Shown here piece by piece: positions 33,406-41,933 of a stretch of DNA of 64,000 nt (the first letter of the stretch is position 1; every line of letters begins with the position of its first letter). A model generated the notes under the pieces. That model was not told the DNA's origin. It was given only the letters and a program-made list of their open reading frames with translations, and ran no database searches. Position numbers and translations under genes: made by a program. Source of the stretch: Betaproteobacteria bacterium (GTDB taxonomy: Bacteria > Pseudomonadota > Gammaproteobacteria > Burkholderiales > Usitatibacteraceae); contig JADKJR010000009.1 in assembly GCA_016720925.1 (NCBI GenBank), forward strand, positions 62,001 through 126,000, given 5' to 3'.

Positions 33406-35019
33406 ATGAATCGCACTTATCGACACGGTATTGCCGTCGCTCCCCACGCTGCCGCCGCCGAGGCCGCCACCCACATCCTGCGCGAAGGCGGCAACGCTAT
33501 CGAGGCGATGGTGGCCGCCGCCGCGACCATCGCGGTGGTCTATCCGCACATGACCGCCATCGGCGGCGATGCGTTCTGGCTGATTCACGATCCTGGCCGC
33601 GCGCCGATTTCCATTGACGCTTGCGGGGCTGCCGCACAAAACGCGACGCTCGAATACTACAAGCAACAAGGTGTATCGACGATCCCGATTCGCGGACCGC
33701 AGGCGGCCAATACGATGGCGGGCACCATCTCCGGCTGGGACGCTGCGTTGGAAGTTTCCAAAAGCTGGCGCGGCAAGATGCCGCTGTCGATGTTGTTGGC
33801 GGATGCCGTCACGCGCGGACGAGAAGGAATTATCGTCACCCAAAGCCAGTTCGCCAGCACCTCGGCCAAACTGGCAGAACTGAGCCCGCAACCGGGCTTC
33901 AGTGAAAGTTTCCTGGTCGATGCGCCTGCCAGCACGAACCCCGGTCGCGTCGCACCTGCCGCAGGATCACGTTTCGCCTTGCCGCGCCTCGCCAATACGC
34001 TGGAATATTTGGGCAAGGCCGGTTTGCAGGATTTCTATCGCGGCGATATTTCGCAGAGCATGGCCAAGGATCTTGCCGCCGTCGGCAGTCCGTTATCGCG
34101 CGACGATTTCACCCGGCATCAGGCACTGTTTCGCGAGCCGCTGACCGTCAAGCACTCGCTCGGCGATCTCTACAACATGACACCCCCCACGCAGGGCGTG
34201 GTGTCGCTATTGATCCTCGCCATCCTCGATAAACTGGGCCTGAAGGGACTTGATCCACTTGGTGCTGAATATGTGCACCTCTGCGTCGAAGCCACGAAGC
34301 AGGCGTTCGCGATTCGCGATAAATACATCACCGATCCCGCGCACATGAATGTGCATGCGCAATCGCTGCTCGATGACGATATCGTTACCGCACTCTCCAT
34401 GAAAGTGAAACGCGATCGCGCGGCGCCGTGGGGCAAGAACGGGCAGCCGGGCGACACCGTGTGGATGGGCGCGATCGACAATGAAGGCCGCGCGGTATCA
34501 TTCATCCAGTCGATCTATCACGAGTTCGGCTGCGGCATTGTGCTCAATGAGTCCGGCGTCAACTGGCAAAACCGCGGCGCCAGCTTTTCACTCGACCCCA
34601 AGGCCCTGCTGGCCATCAAGCCCGGCAAGAAACCGTTCCACACGTTGAACCCCGCCATGGCGCTGTTCAACGACGGCCGCGTCATGCCCTACGGCACCAT
34701 GGGCGGCGACGGCCAGCCGCAGACACAATGCGCGGTATTCACGCGCATCGGCGTATTCGGCATGAGTCCGCAAGACGCGATCGCCGCGCCGCGCTGGTTG
34801 CTGGGCCGCACGTGGGGAAATCCGTCGGATACGTTGAAGCTGGAGTCACGATTTGGCGCGGCGGTGTTTGATGGCTTGCGGGCGCGCGGGCATGACGTTG
34901 AAAAGCTCGGTGAATTCGATGAAAGCGTCGGGCATGCGGGGGCGTTGATTCGGGCGAAGGATGGGGCGCTGACGGGTGGGTTTGATCCGCGGAGTGACGG
35001 GGGGATTGCGGGTTTTTAG
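33406..35019 (+). CDS. Gamma-glutamyltransferase-family protein
   Basis: A 537-residue Ntn-hydrolase-family protein. The large-subunit part holds HGIAVAPHAAAAEAATHILREGGNAIEAMVAAA (start of this motif near residue 6). The autocatalytic site is likely GDTVWMGAIDNEGRAVSFIQS, where Thr becomes the N-terminal nucleophile. No signal peptide is visible, so it is cytoplasmic, like the YwrD-type branch. AGGAAGG precedes the ATG. Substrates are unknown (glutathione, gamma-glutamyl compounds or cephalosporin-like amides). Confidence 0.85.
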   Translation: MNRTYRHGIAVAPHAAAAEAATHILREGGNAIEAMVAAAATIAVVYPHMTAIGGDAFWLIHDPGRAPISIDACGAAAQNATLEYYKQQGVSTIPIRGPQAANTMAGTISGWDAALEVSKSWRGKMPLSMLLADAVTRGREGIIVTQSQFASTSAKLAELSPQPGFSESFLVDAPASTNPGRVAPAAGSRFALPRLANTLEYLGKAGLQDFYRGDISQSMAKDLAAVGSPLSRDDFTRHQALFREPLTVKHSLGDLYNMTPPTQGVVSLLILAILDKLGLKGLDPLGAEYVHLCVEATKQAFAIRDKYITDPAHMNVHAQSLLDDDIVTALSMKVKRDRAAPWGKNGQPGDTVWMGAIDNEGRAVSFIQSIYHEFGCGIVLNESGVNWQNRGASFSLDPKALLAIKPGKKPFHTLNPAMALFNDGRVMPYGTMGGDGQPQTQCAVFTRIGVFGMSPQDAIAAPRWLLGRTWGNPSDTLKLESRFGAAVFDGLRARGHDVEKLGEFDESVGHAGALIRAKDGALTGGFDPRSDGGIAGF

Positions 35020-35149
35020 GCGCAAACTAATGAGCACCCTGAACAACAATCGCCCCAGTTTGCCATCTATTGCAAAGGAAAAGAATGGAATTCTTGCTTG
35101 TATCTTGGCATTCGTTTGCGCTGCTCACTCACAAAAAATATTCTGCCGT

Positions 35150-35749
35150 ATGAACAGACTTCGTGCTGTTGCCTTTTGCGCGCGAGATCATTTATTGCTT
35201 GCAATCAAAGTCCTGCTCGTCGGCATGGCGCTATTAGTAACCTCGTCATGTGCCATCAATTGGAATCACATCAAGCAGGAGCTCATCCAAATGAGGAAAG
35301 ACGATCAAGATGCGATACGATCAAATGGAGCGACTCCGGAAAAGGCACAACAAGTCTTCAAACTTCATCTTGCCCGGCTCAAGGAGATAGTAAAGGACAC
35401 CGGCTGGCCAACGTTAGAAAAGGTTGACTTCGACGGAACACAATCGGCATGGCTAATTGTGCAACATGCCGATTTTGACGTCGACTTTCAGCGCGAAATA
35501 CTTGAAATCCTTAAGCCACTCGCTGCGAAGGGACGTGTGCCAAAGGAGCACTATGCCTTTTTGTACGACCGCGTGGCTAAGAATGACAAGTTACCGCAAC
35601 GGTATGGCTCGCAAGGCTCATGTAAAGGTCAAGGGGACTGGGAACCATGGCAAATTGAAAATCCAGAGCAGCTTGAAGTGCGTCGAGCGTCCATGGAGCT
35701 TCAGCCAATGAATGAATACCGACAGAAAGTTTCCAGATTTTGTAAATAG
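35150..35749 (+). CDS. DUF6624-type lipoprotein
   Basis: A 199-residue protein with a lipoprotein signal (hydrophobic stretch, LVTSSC lipobox near residue 38). The conserved core SAWLIVQHADFDVDFQRE, YAFLYDRVAKNDKLPQRYG and the QGSC region match DUF6624, a domain of unknown role in exported proteins. Base composition is clearly more AT-rich than the flanks, suggesting recent acquisition. The frame is open farther upstream (to 34976), but the lipoprotein start at 35150 is preferred. Confidence 0.65.
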   Translation: MNRLRAVAFCARDHLLLAIKVLLVGMALLVTSSCAINWNHIKQELIQMRKDDQDAIRSNGATPEKAQQVFKLHLARLKEIVKDTGWPTLEKVDFDGTQSAWLIVQHADFDVDFQREILEILKPLAAKGRVPKEHYAFLYDRVAKNDKLPQRYGSQGSCKGQGDWEPWQIENPEQLEVRRASMELQPMNEYRQKVSRFCK

Positions 35750-35762
35750 CTCGGGGGTTGGT

Positions 35763-36105
35763 TAAGCGTAGGGTAGCCCGAACTTCAAACTGAACATTTC
35801 ATTGCACTCGTTGCGCCGCGACCGGGTCTCCATGAGAGTCGCCGAGCAACGCAGGAACGACAGGGGAAGTCCGCGAGGACTGTCTGAGGGCGAGCGCAAT
35901 TTCAATCTTTTGCACCATTGCAACCACGAGCCCGAGTTCCGCAGCGGCCTGTCGTTCCGAGTAGCGCAGGGTACCCCGACGCTTTATCGGGGCGACGAAC
36001 CTGGGGTCGCCTTCTTTTGCTTACTTTTCTTGGCGAAGCAAGAAAAGTGAGTAGCCGCCGGGCTACCCCCCGGCATTGGGTCATAGCAAGAAAAAGGGGG
36101 CAGCC
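35763..36105. repeat. Dispersed betaproteobacterial-type intergenic repeat
   Basis: The stretch carries blocks such as GAGCAACGCAGGAACGACAG, GGACTGTCTGAGGGCGAGC and GGGTCGCCTTCTTTTGCTTA, and the stem ACTTTTCTTG/CAAGAAAAGT (36023-36032 with 36039-36048). I know similar text as a multi-copy intergenic element in many proteobacteria, usually with spurious frames ending FLAKQEK. No transposase is present. It fills most of the gap before the toxin-antitoxin pair. Confidence 0.5.
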
Positions 36106-36160
36106 TCTTGCAAAACTTGGATTCCCGTCTGCTCGGGAATTACGAGATGACCATCGTGCC

Positions 36161-36226
36161 AAATTCAAGCATTAGCGCGCCTCCCAGGCCAAATTGCTGC
36201 CAGACGCCGCGCCAGTGCTTGAGTTT
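36161..36226. repeat. Palindromic intergenic repeat, copy 5 (symmetric, decayed)
   Basis: The left arm AAATTCAAGCATTAGCGCG and the right arm CGCGCCAGTGCTTGAGTTT are imperfectly complementary. The right arm is canonical while the left has drifted. It lies just upstream of the antitoxin promoter. Confidence 0.75.
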
Positions 36227-36260
36227 GTTGCGAAACGCTGTCTGGCCTGCTTTATCGCTG

Positions 36261-36302
36261 TTGTCCACGCCACACCAAATTTGCTACAATATTTTGTACA
36301 AA
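36261..36302 (+). promoter_or_regulatory. Promoter and operator of the antitoxin gene
   Basis: TTGTCC (36261-36266), an 18-bp spacer and TACAAT (36285-36290) form a sigma70-like promoter. The perfect palindrome TTTGTACAAA (36293-36302) overlaps the start of transcription, where a Phd/YefM protein would bind for autoregulation. Confidence 0.6.
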
Positions 36303-36318
36303 TAAACGAGTAGACCTC

Positions 36319-36579
36319 ATGGCAGAACTCAACAAACTTCGGGCCACTTACAGCGTGGCAATCAGCGAACTGCGCAAGGCGCCGATGAAGGTGATCGAGG
36401 CCGCGGGGGGCGAAGCCGTCGCAGTGTTGAATCACAACGCGCCGGTCGCGTACGTCCTATCACCAAAGTTGATGGGGGATTTGCTCGACTTGGTCGCGGA
36501 CAAGCTCGTTGAACAACGCGCGCTCGAACGCTTGCCCACGCTAAGCAAAGGCAAACCAATATCGCTCGCTGATCTTTGA
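36319..36579 (+). CDS. Phd/YefM-family antitoxin
   Basis: An 86-residue protein. An N-terminal DNA-binding Phd fold is visible in YSVAISELRKAPMKVIEAAGG and AVLNHNAPVAYVLSP; a charged C-terminal part (LVEQRALERLP) would wrap the toxin. It overlaps the toxin start by TGATG. It is intact, although the toxin is not, so it may persist as a repressor or as neutralising antitoxin for a related toxin elsewhere. Confidence 0.85.
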   Translation: MAELNKLRATYSVAISELRKAPMKVIEAAGGEAVAVLNHNAPVAYVLSPKLMGDLLDLVADKLVEQRALERLPTLSKGKPISLADL

Positions 36580-36859
36580 TGCCATACGATCTCGCCATCC
36601 GGCGGCGGAGAAGGAGTGGGCGCGCCTGGATAACAGTGTCAAAGCGCGATTCAAAACAAGACTCGCAGAGCGCCTGGAAAATCCGCCTGTCGCCAATGCC
36701 GCATTATCCGGTGCGCGCGATCTCTATAGGATCAAAATCACCTCGCCGCAATTTCGCTTGGCGTATCACATCGACGACGCGTCAAGGCGATTAACGATCC
36801 TGGCGGTAACATCGCGTGACGATGTGTACGACGCGCTTGCGAGCCGTTTGAAGAAATAG
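36579..36859 (+). pseudogene. RelE/ParE-family toxin, frameshifted near the start
   Basis: The ATG overlapping the antitoxin stop reads MPYDLA and then goes out of frame. From 36596 another frame reads HPAAEKEWARLDNSVKARF, and later ALSGARDLYRIKI and FRLAYHIDD, a full RelE body ending at a TAG (36857-36859). Four bases appear lost between GATCTCGC and CATCCG: the expected start is MPYDLA-F-HPAAEKEW. No start codon with an RBS serves the downstream frame. The toxin is therefore probably inactive, unless the shift is a sequencing error. Confidence 0.75.
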
Positions 36860-36874
36860 CCGTTACGGCACACA

Positions 36875-37686
36875 CTAACTGCGCGAGTTAGCCGCCGTCA
36901 GCGTTTCCACCGCGCGACCGCGTAGGGTCACAAACTGAATCCCCTGGCGGAGCATGCCGGGCAGCGCATCGCTCAACGCCTCGGCGCTGTCCGAAGCCGG
37001 CTTGTTCATGTGCGCAATGATGATGTCGCCAGCCTTGACGTTTTGCAGGCGCGCAAAATGGCGCGGCGTGGCAGCGTCGCACCGGCATCGGCATTGACCG
37101 AGAAGCCGGCGATTCGATAGCCCGATGCTTCGATGGCGCCGATCGCCGCGCGATCGTAGAGCGCGGTGGCGCCGCGATACCAGCTTGGACGCGGCGCCCC
37201 GGTCGCGGCGATGGCGCTTGCGCCGCCGTCGATATCCGCATGCAGATGCGCAATGTCGGGTACGCCGCGCATACCGTACACGCGCTTGTCCGCGCCGATT
37301 ACCGCCGGCACATGCGCCGCGCCGTGGTCTTCGATAGCGAATAATTTCGGATGGGCGTTGAGCAGCGCCATGCCCTTGGGATGGCGGTCGATCCACTTGC
37401 GCGTGGCAAAAATCGTTGCCGGCACACGAAGTTCAATGAGTGTTGAGATGAGATCAGCGTCAAACCCGCCGCCGCAGGCGTCCAATGTCAGTGCGACCGA
37501 TTTCTCGCCGTCGCGCGTGACCAGCCGCTGGTGAATTTCAACGGGGCGATCGACCGCAGACGCGGGCAAAGATTTATCCGCGGCGAAGACCGGCAAGGTA
37601 AGGACAAACGCGCCAATGCACGCCGCCGCGCCCATCGCGCGCATGACGAGGCTGCTTGATCGATTCCATAAGAGAACGTTCCACAT
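36875..37686 (-). pseudogene. Polysaccharide deacetylase-family protein, frameshifted near the C-terminus
   Basis: An N-terminal signal region is followed by a NodB-type domain with VALTLDACGGGFDADLIS, IEDHGAAHVPAVIG and ASGYRIAGFSVNADAGA. After ATLPRR the frame goes astray and stops at 37006. The next frame continues with HFARLQNVKAGDIIIAHMNK and LPGMLRQGIQFVTL, ending at 36875, exactly as in intact homologues. The shift lies near 37060-37075 in a GCGCC-rich stretch; one added or two deleted bases restore it. Start 37686, or 37644 where the signal peptide begins. Confidence 0.75.
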
Positions 37687-37750
37687 GCTGCTTTAACGCG
37701 CGAGAACGCAATTGGTTGATTGGCCGGAGCGTGGGCCGAGGAGATTGTGC

Positions 37751-37816
37751 AAACACAAGCATTGGCGGGGCATACAGGCCAAAAATGGCTGGAAAGCCCC
37801 ACCAATGCTTGTGTTT
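37751..37816. repeat. Palindromic intergenic repeat, copy 6 (symmetric)
   Basis: AAACACAAGCATTGGCGGGGC (37751-37771) against GCCCCACCAATGCTTGTGTTT (37796-37816), with one mismatch. Compared with copy 4, both arms changed together (CTCAAG/CTTGAG to CACAAG/CTTGTG). It is placed between two minus-strand genes. Confidence 0.85.
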
Positions 37817-37917
37817 AAGCCTCATTCGCCACCCGGAAGCGCTCTGGACGTGGCACTGCCGTCTGCCCCGTCCTTCTTCTCTTCACGCCTTCAAAGCCTG
37901 CGAAAATGCGGAAGAGG

Positions 37918-38415
37918 TTATCGCAACGCCAGTTCCGAAACCAAACGATCGATGTCGGCAATGAGCTGTTGATCCGATTCGATGCCGAAGTGATTCTTGC
38001 GCAGGCGCCCGACGGCGTTGATTAGCAGCGTCGTGGGGGTGCCTTGCATATCGAAGGTGCGCAAGGTTTGCGGAATCGGACCGTTGCGTCCGGCTGCATC
38101 GACGCCGACCGGAAAGGGCACGCGAAATTCGTGCAAATAGACTTCGAGCGCCGCGGGCGTCATGACGTGATGATGCTCGAAGACCGTGTGTAGCCCGATC
38201 ACGACCACCGCGCCATCATGCGGTCCCTGCCGATAGTGCTGCCAAATACGCACGGCCTGCGGCCCGGCGCTCATGACGCAGGCAGGACACAACATCTGAA
38301 AGGCGTGAATGAGCACCACCTTTCCCCGCAATTCGTGCAGCGTGATTGGCTTGTCGCTGTTGAGCCAATGTGAGACGCACAGCGCGGGAGCCGCTTCTGC
38401 ATCGTCCGTTGGCAT
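37918..38415 (-). CDS. Redoxin/TlpA-like thioredoxin-fold protein
   Basis: A 165-residue protein. LHELRGKVVLIHAFQMLCPACV holds the CXXC motif (CPAC), and MQGTPTTLLINAVGRLR holds the cis-Pro loop. No signal peptide is seen. Its ATG overlaps the stop of the cytochrome P460 gene (TGATG), so the two are coupled. It may reduce cysteines needed for heme attachment to the cytochrome (inference). Confidence 0.8.
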   Translation of the reverse strand: MPTDDAEAAPALCVSHWLNSDKPITLHELRGKVVLIHAFQMLCPACVMSAGPQAVRIWQHYRQGPHDGAVVVIGLHTVFEHHHVMTPAALEVYLHEFRVPFPVGVDAAGRNGPIPQTLRTFDMQGTPTTLLINAVGRLRKNHFGIESDQQLIADIDRLVSELALR

Positions 38416-38912
38416 CACGGGCGCAATTTGCTGAAAACGAACGCGGATTCCTTTTGCGCAATGTGGCACTGATGGCAAGCGGTGGCGGCATTGCCACCGA
38501 CGGCGCGATCGGTCGCGCTGTCACCCTTGAACCCTTCATATCCCCAGCCGCCCGTTGACGCGTATTTGCGTGCGTCGCGATGCATGACACCGACCACTTT
38601 ACGCGCGCCCTCGGTCACCGTCTTGTCGGCCGCTTTGGCATCGAGCAGGTCAAATACGATGACGGCGCCATCAGGCCATTTACCCGTTTGATAGCCCCGC
38701 ACCGCTGCTTTGTTCGCATAGAGATGATGGATCCCGCCGAACGCATCATAAAGGCCGTGTCCGGGATTGATGATCATCGACTTGACGTGGTGCCAATCGC
38801 GGTAACCTTTTGGATATGGAACCGGCGCGGGATCCGCGGCAGCGGCAAAGCTGGTGATGGTTGCGGCAAAAGCGGCGGCAGCGGCCGCCATGGTTGTGAG
38901 AATCGCTCGCAT
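38415..38912 (-). CDS. Cytochrome P460-family protein
   Basis: A 165-residue exported c-type cytochrome. A signal peptide is followed by PYPKGYRDWHHVKSM, FGGIHHLYANKAAVRGY and PDGAVIVFDLLDA, all P460 hallmarks. The heme site is CHQCH near the C-terminus, then FVFSKL. P460 enzymes oxidise hydroxylamine or nitric oxide. The gene is divergent from an HxlR regulator and coupled to a redoxin, so its expression may respond to redox or nitrosative stress. Confidence 0.88.
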   Translation of the reverse strand: MRAILTTMAAAAAAFAATITSFAAAADPAPVPYPKGYRDWHHVKSMIINPGHGLYDAFGGIHHLYANKAAVRGYQTGKWPDGAVIVFDLLDAKAADKTVTEGARKVVGVMHRDARKYASTGGWGYEGFKGDSATDRAVGGNAATACHQCHIAQKESAFVFSKLRP

Positions 38913-39063
38913 GTTGTATTCCTTTTCGAATAAGATTTGTGTGACAACACAGCATGCAATCTACGGACGGAGGACTGTCACGGCAAGCGGGTACAAACTC
39001 GTGGGGTAGGCACTTTCCGGTGCATTTTGTTGATCGCAAACGAAATAAATATTTCGAAAGAAC

Positions 39064-39381
39064 ATGGAAAAACCAAGTGTTCATCAGATGGTCGAAAGCA
39101 TCATCGGCTGCAAATGGTCATTGACCGTGCTGAGCCTGGTGCGAAAGGGCGTGTGCCGACCCGGTGAAATGGAGCATGCAATCGACGGGCTGAGCGGCAA
39201 GGTGCTCAACGAACGGCTTACCAAGCTGGTGCGCTACGGCATTCTGGACAAGGCGAGTTTCGCCGAGGTGCCGCCGCGTGTGGAATACCGGATGACAGAC
39301 TTCGGTAACAAGTTCATCAAACTCCTTGATGAAGTTGACGTGCTGCAGCGGTCGATGAATGACGCGGGAATCAGGAAATAG
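39064..39381 (+). CDS. HxlR-family transcriptional regulator
   Basis: A 105-residue winged-helix protein: ESIIGCKWSLTVLSLVRKG, LSGKVLNERLTKLVRYGILDK and the wing VEYRMTDFGNKF. HxlR proteins often sense aldehydes, quinones or redox state. The single Cys in GCKWS sits in the position used by several redox-sensing members, and a second lies in KGVCRPGEM. It is divergent from the P460 gene across a 151-bp gap that should hold both promoters. Confidence 0.88.
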   Translation: MEKPSVHQMVESIIGCKWSLTVLSLVRKGVCRPGEMEHAIDGLSGKVLNERLTKLVRYGILDKASFAEVPPRVEYRMTDFGNKFIKLLDEVDVLQRSMNDAGIRK

Positions 39382-39454
39382 TGCGGTTGGTTAAAGCGGC
39401 AAAGATCCAGGAGGGCTCGGTTTCGCCAGCACCAGCGAAAAGGTTATTCCGCAA

Positions 39455-39688
39455 TCAGGCGTGGCTAACGTTGCGTGGCGCGGTGACGATGATCGTGTCG
39501 AGCGTGGCGTGTGCGACGCGCGGAGCCGTCACAATGATCGCGTCCATCTTCTGGAGGGCGGCAGGCGCGTGCGTGGCGGCGGCCGGTGCGCTGGTGAATA
39601 CGCCGCTTGCGAGGGCGAACAGGCTGATGGCGACAAGGGCGGCGGTGGCGATGTTGTCTTTGTTGCTGCGTGTGAAGTTGGTTTTCAT
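39455..39688 (-). CDS. Small exported protein with two TonB-box-like repeats (copy A)
   Basis: A 77-residue protein. The N-terminus has one hydrophobic segment (AALVAISLFALASGVF), and the rest has two copies of a MDAIIVTAPR / LDTIIVTAPR motif. The motif resembles the TonB box at the start of TonB receptors (compare DPVVVTATR at 4067). A clear RBS (AAGGAAAAAATC) precedes it. A paralogue lies at 45193. Function unknown; a role in binding TonB or a receptor is speculation. Confidence 0.6.
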   Translation of the reverse strand: MKTNFTRSNKDNIATAALVAISLFALASGVFTSAPAAATHAPAALQKMDAIIVTAPRVAHATLDTIIVTAPRNVSHA

Positions 39689-39989
39689 GATTTTTTCCTT
39701 GGGGTCGGTGGTGGGTTTGCGCTGCTGATGACTGAACTTTACGGATGTGCGCGCCGGGCCTCAAACGGAATCCGACCAATTGCGAAAAATGGTGCGCGAA
39801 ACGCCAATTTGCGGGACCTTTCGGCCGCCACATGCGACGCATCTCGGCATTGCGCACGCAAGGAAAGGGCATTTTCTGACGCTGCGGGGCGCATTTTTTG
39901 ATACGTAAACTTGCGGGCGGCGTGCCTGCGCATCCGCGGTCCAATGAAGCGTACTATGAGGGACAGGTTTCCTACAAAAGGAGTGAACC
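39689..39989. other. Intergenic stretch without a recognisable gene
   Basis: About 300 bp between the small TonB-box-like protein and the glycine-zipper gene. No credible coding frame, palindrome copy or strong hairpin was found. It must hold the divergent promoters of both neighbours. Confidence 0.4.
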
Positions 39990-40502
39990 ATGAACAAGTT
40001 TGCAATCGCCGTCCTGTTTTCAGCCGGAACACTCGTGAGTATTCAAGCCAACGCGTCGGAGCGCCCCATCGTGGGCGCCGTGGATGGCGCGCTGGTTGGC
40101 AGTTACTTTGGCGGCGCGCATGGCGCGGTCGCCGGCGCCATCATTGGTGCGGTTATCGGTAGCGCGGCGGATGACAACTACGATCGTCGCGGGCGCACAC
40201 GCGATACACGCGAATACGCGCGCTATGAGCCAAGGTATGAAGCGCGATATGAACCCCGGTATGAGCCCGCGCCCGTTTACTATTCGCCGCCGGTCGCCTA
40301 CCAGCCCTACTATGAGCCGCAGTATGAAGTGCAGTACGAGCCGCGTTTGGTTCGCTATGTCCAGCCACCGGTGTACATCGAAAGTTATCCGGTCCGCTAC
40401 GCGAGCTATCGAGCGCCTGCATATGTCGAGCGCCATGGCTCGTCGCGACGCGGGCACTATGCCCAGCGGCATGACGGTTACGATCGTCGCCGCCGATACT
40501 GA
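39990..40502 (+). CDS. Exported glycine-zipper protein with Tyr/Arg/Pro-rich repeats
   Basis: A 170-residue protein with a signal peptide (MNKFAIAVLFSAGTLVSIQA), a glycine-zipper segment (VDGALVGSYFGGAHGAVAGA) and then repeats of the type YEPRYEARYEPRYEP and PYYEPQYEVQYEP, ending in a very basic tail. Glycine-zipper proteins insert into or lie against the outer membrane. The Tyr-rich repeats could mediate adhesion or cross-linking. AAAGGAGTGAACC gives a strong RBS. Confidence 0.7.
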   Translation: MNKFAIAVLFSAGTLVSIQANASERPIVGAVDGALVGSYFGGAHGAVAGAIIGAVIGSAADDNYDRRGRTRDTREYARYEPRYEARYEPRYEPAPVYYSPPVAYQPYYEPQYEVQYEPRLVRYVQPPVYIESYPVRYASYRAPAYVERHGSSRRGHYAQRHDGYDRRRRY

Positions 40503-40567
40503 GCCAACAGTGACCTGACTACCAAGCTGCCGTCACGTTCTGACGGCAACGTGGAACGATCGCGGCG

Positions 40568-40930
40568 TCAAGGATTAAGCGCGATATCCGCGAGGCACTC
40601 ATGCCCCTTTGGCGTGACTTCAAAACGACCAGGCACAGCAGTCGCAACGATGTGCCCCTTTCGCCCGAGAAAAGTCGTCACCGCTGGATCAAGCTGCGTG
40701 TCTGCATCTGTCGCGAGGGCGCGCAACCCGGCAATGCAATTCATGACGAGGATCGCCTCGGTGCCTTTCTCGGTCAGCGCGTAGCTGCCGTCCTTTCGAT
40801 GCGAAAGGAACTTGATGCCGACGAGATGCTTCGCATTCCGGGCCACGCATGCACTGGGCTTGGCGGATTTGGGCGCTTTATTCACTTCGTCCAGCGCGGC
40901 AAATTCGTCCCGGGTCAATCGATGAGTCAT
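40568..40930 (-). CDS. Hypothetical protein, possible winged-helix fold
   Basis: A 120-residue soluble protein: LTRDEFAALDEV, HLVGIKFLSHRKDGSYALTE and GRFEVTPKGHECLADI. The segment KDGSYALTEKG followed by TPKGHECL looks like repeated winged-helix wings. I recognise no named family. The gene is isolated, on the strand opposite its neighbours. Confidence 0.55.
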   Translation of the reverse strand: MTHRLTRDEFAALDEVNKAPKSAKPSACVARNAKHLVGIKFLSHRKDGSYALTEKGTEAILVMNCIAGLRALATDADTQLDPAVTTFLGRKGHIVATAVPGRFEVTPKGHECLADIALNP

Positions 40931-41139
40931 GGCGGTTTCCTGAATGGGCAGTTCGATCTGGTCTCAATCCCCATGGTACGGTTGGCAGCGGATTGTCGCA
41001 AGCAACATGTGGCGACCCAAGCAACTGCGTAAGTAGTCCGCGAGAGCAGTAACGGCGTTGATTCCGGCAGGTTCCCCTTACAATACTAGTTTCGCGTACC
41101 CGCCTCCCGGCGTTCACTTTTCAAGAACAAATTTCAACC

Positions 41140-41838
41140 GTGCGTAACAAAATAGGCATCCTCATTGCTGCCGCGCTCGTCACTATCTTTGTGGCCGTCT
41201 TCTTTTCGCGTTCGGCGCCACAGGTCAACACAGCGTCTGCAAATCTGATGGGATCCCTTCGGCATCTCAGGACCGCCCAGACCGAAAGATTCCAGTCTGA
41301 CCTGCGATTCGCCGAATCCAATGCCGAGGCAGCAGAGCTGGTGGGCGGCACCGTCAAGCTTGGACGCATTCAAGGCGCGGAACCCGTTACGGAGCTGAAT
41401 GTACGCGAAGGCGGTGTGATCGAACTGCTGCTCGATGACAAGGACAAGTCCGGCCAGCGACTGCGGGCGATTTTCCTGCCGCAACTGGCGGAGCCGATCG
41501 GCAATTTGCCGATTCAGTGGCAGTGTTACTCCGCCAACTGGCAATACGTGACGGTGTTAGGGAATGGCTGCCGACATGACGAAACGGCCGGGGACATTGA
41601 ACGTAAGCACGTGGCCCGACTTCGCGCCGCCGGTGCACAGATGGAACGGGATGCGGAGCTCACGCGCGCAAAATACGAATCCGAAAAAGCAGCCGCTGAC
41701 TTTGAACGGCAGCGCGCGCAGCTTGCGCGTGAATCGGAGCGTGCCCGCGAAGAAGAAGAACGGCAACTCGCGCGCATCGAGCGCGAGACCGAACGTGCGC
41801 GCATCGAGTACGAAAGACACAGGCAGCAGCAGCCGTAG
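41140..41838 (+). CDS. Membrane-anchored protein with pilin-like core and coiled-coil tail
   Basis: A 232-residue protein from a GTG start. An N-terminal membrane anchor (GILIAAALVTIFVAVFF) is followed by a region like the C-terminal half of type IV pilins (GVIELLLDDKD, IQWQCYS ... LGNGC, a likely disulfide pair) and then a long charged coiled coil (about residues 160-230, REEEERQLARIERETERAR). There is no prepilin peptidase site. Function unknown. Confidence 0.55.
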   Translation: MRNKIGILIAAALVTIFVAVFFSRSAPQVNTASANLMGSLRHLRTAQTERFQSDLRFAESNAEAAELVGGTVKLGRIQGAEPVTELNVREGGVIELLLDDKDKSGQRLRAIFLPQLAEPIGNLPIQWQCYSANWQYVTVLGNGCRHDETAGDIERKHVARLRAAGAQMERDAELTRAKYESEKAAADFERQRAQLARESERAREEEERQLARIERETERARIEYERHRQQQP

Positions 41839-41933
41839 TCAGGATTTGCGGACGAAGCGGTTCGGGTTCACCAGATTGATCGGACGGAACCAAATTGAGC
41901 GCTGACAGTTGAAAAGGCAGCCCGCGCGGCCAA

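Noticed and set aside
35902..36175. Frames within the dispersed repeat that read like small proteins
   Set aside because: They follow the repeat sequence and are common spurious annotations of this kind of element.
36576..36794. Arg/Ser-rich frame directly after the antitoxin as a real protein
   Set aside because: It is the out-of-frame reading of the toxin gene; the coding sequence of a RelE toxin is visible in the next frame.
39465..39944. Open frame of 159 codons on the minus strand over the small TonB-box-like protein
   Set aside because: It is basic and low in complexity, with no RBS; the alternative frame gives a protein with a paralogue elsewhere in the window.
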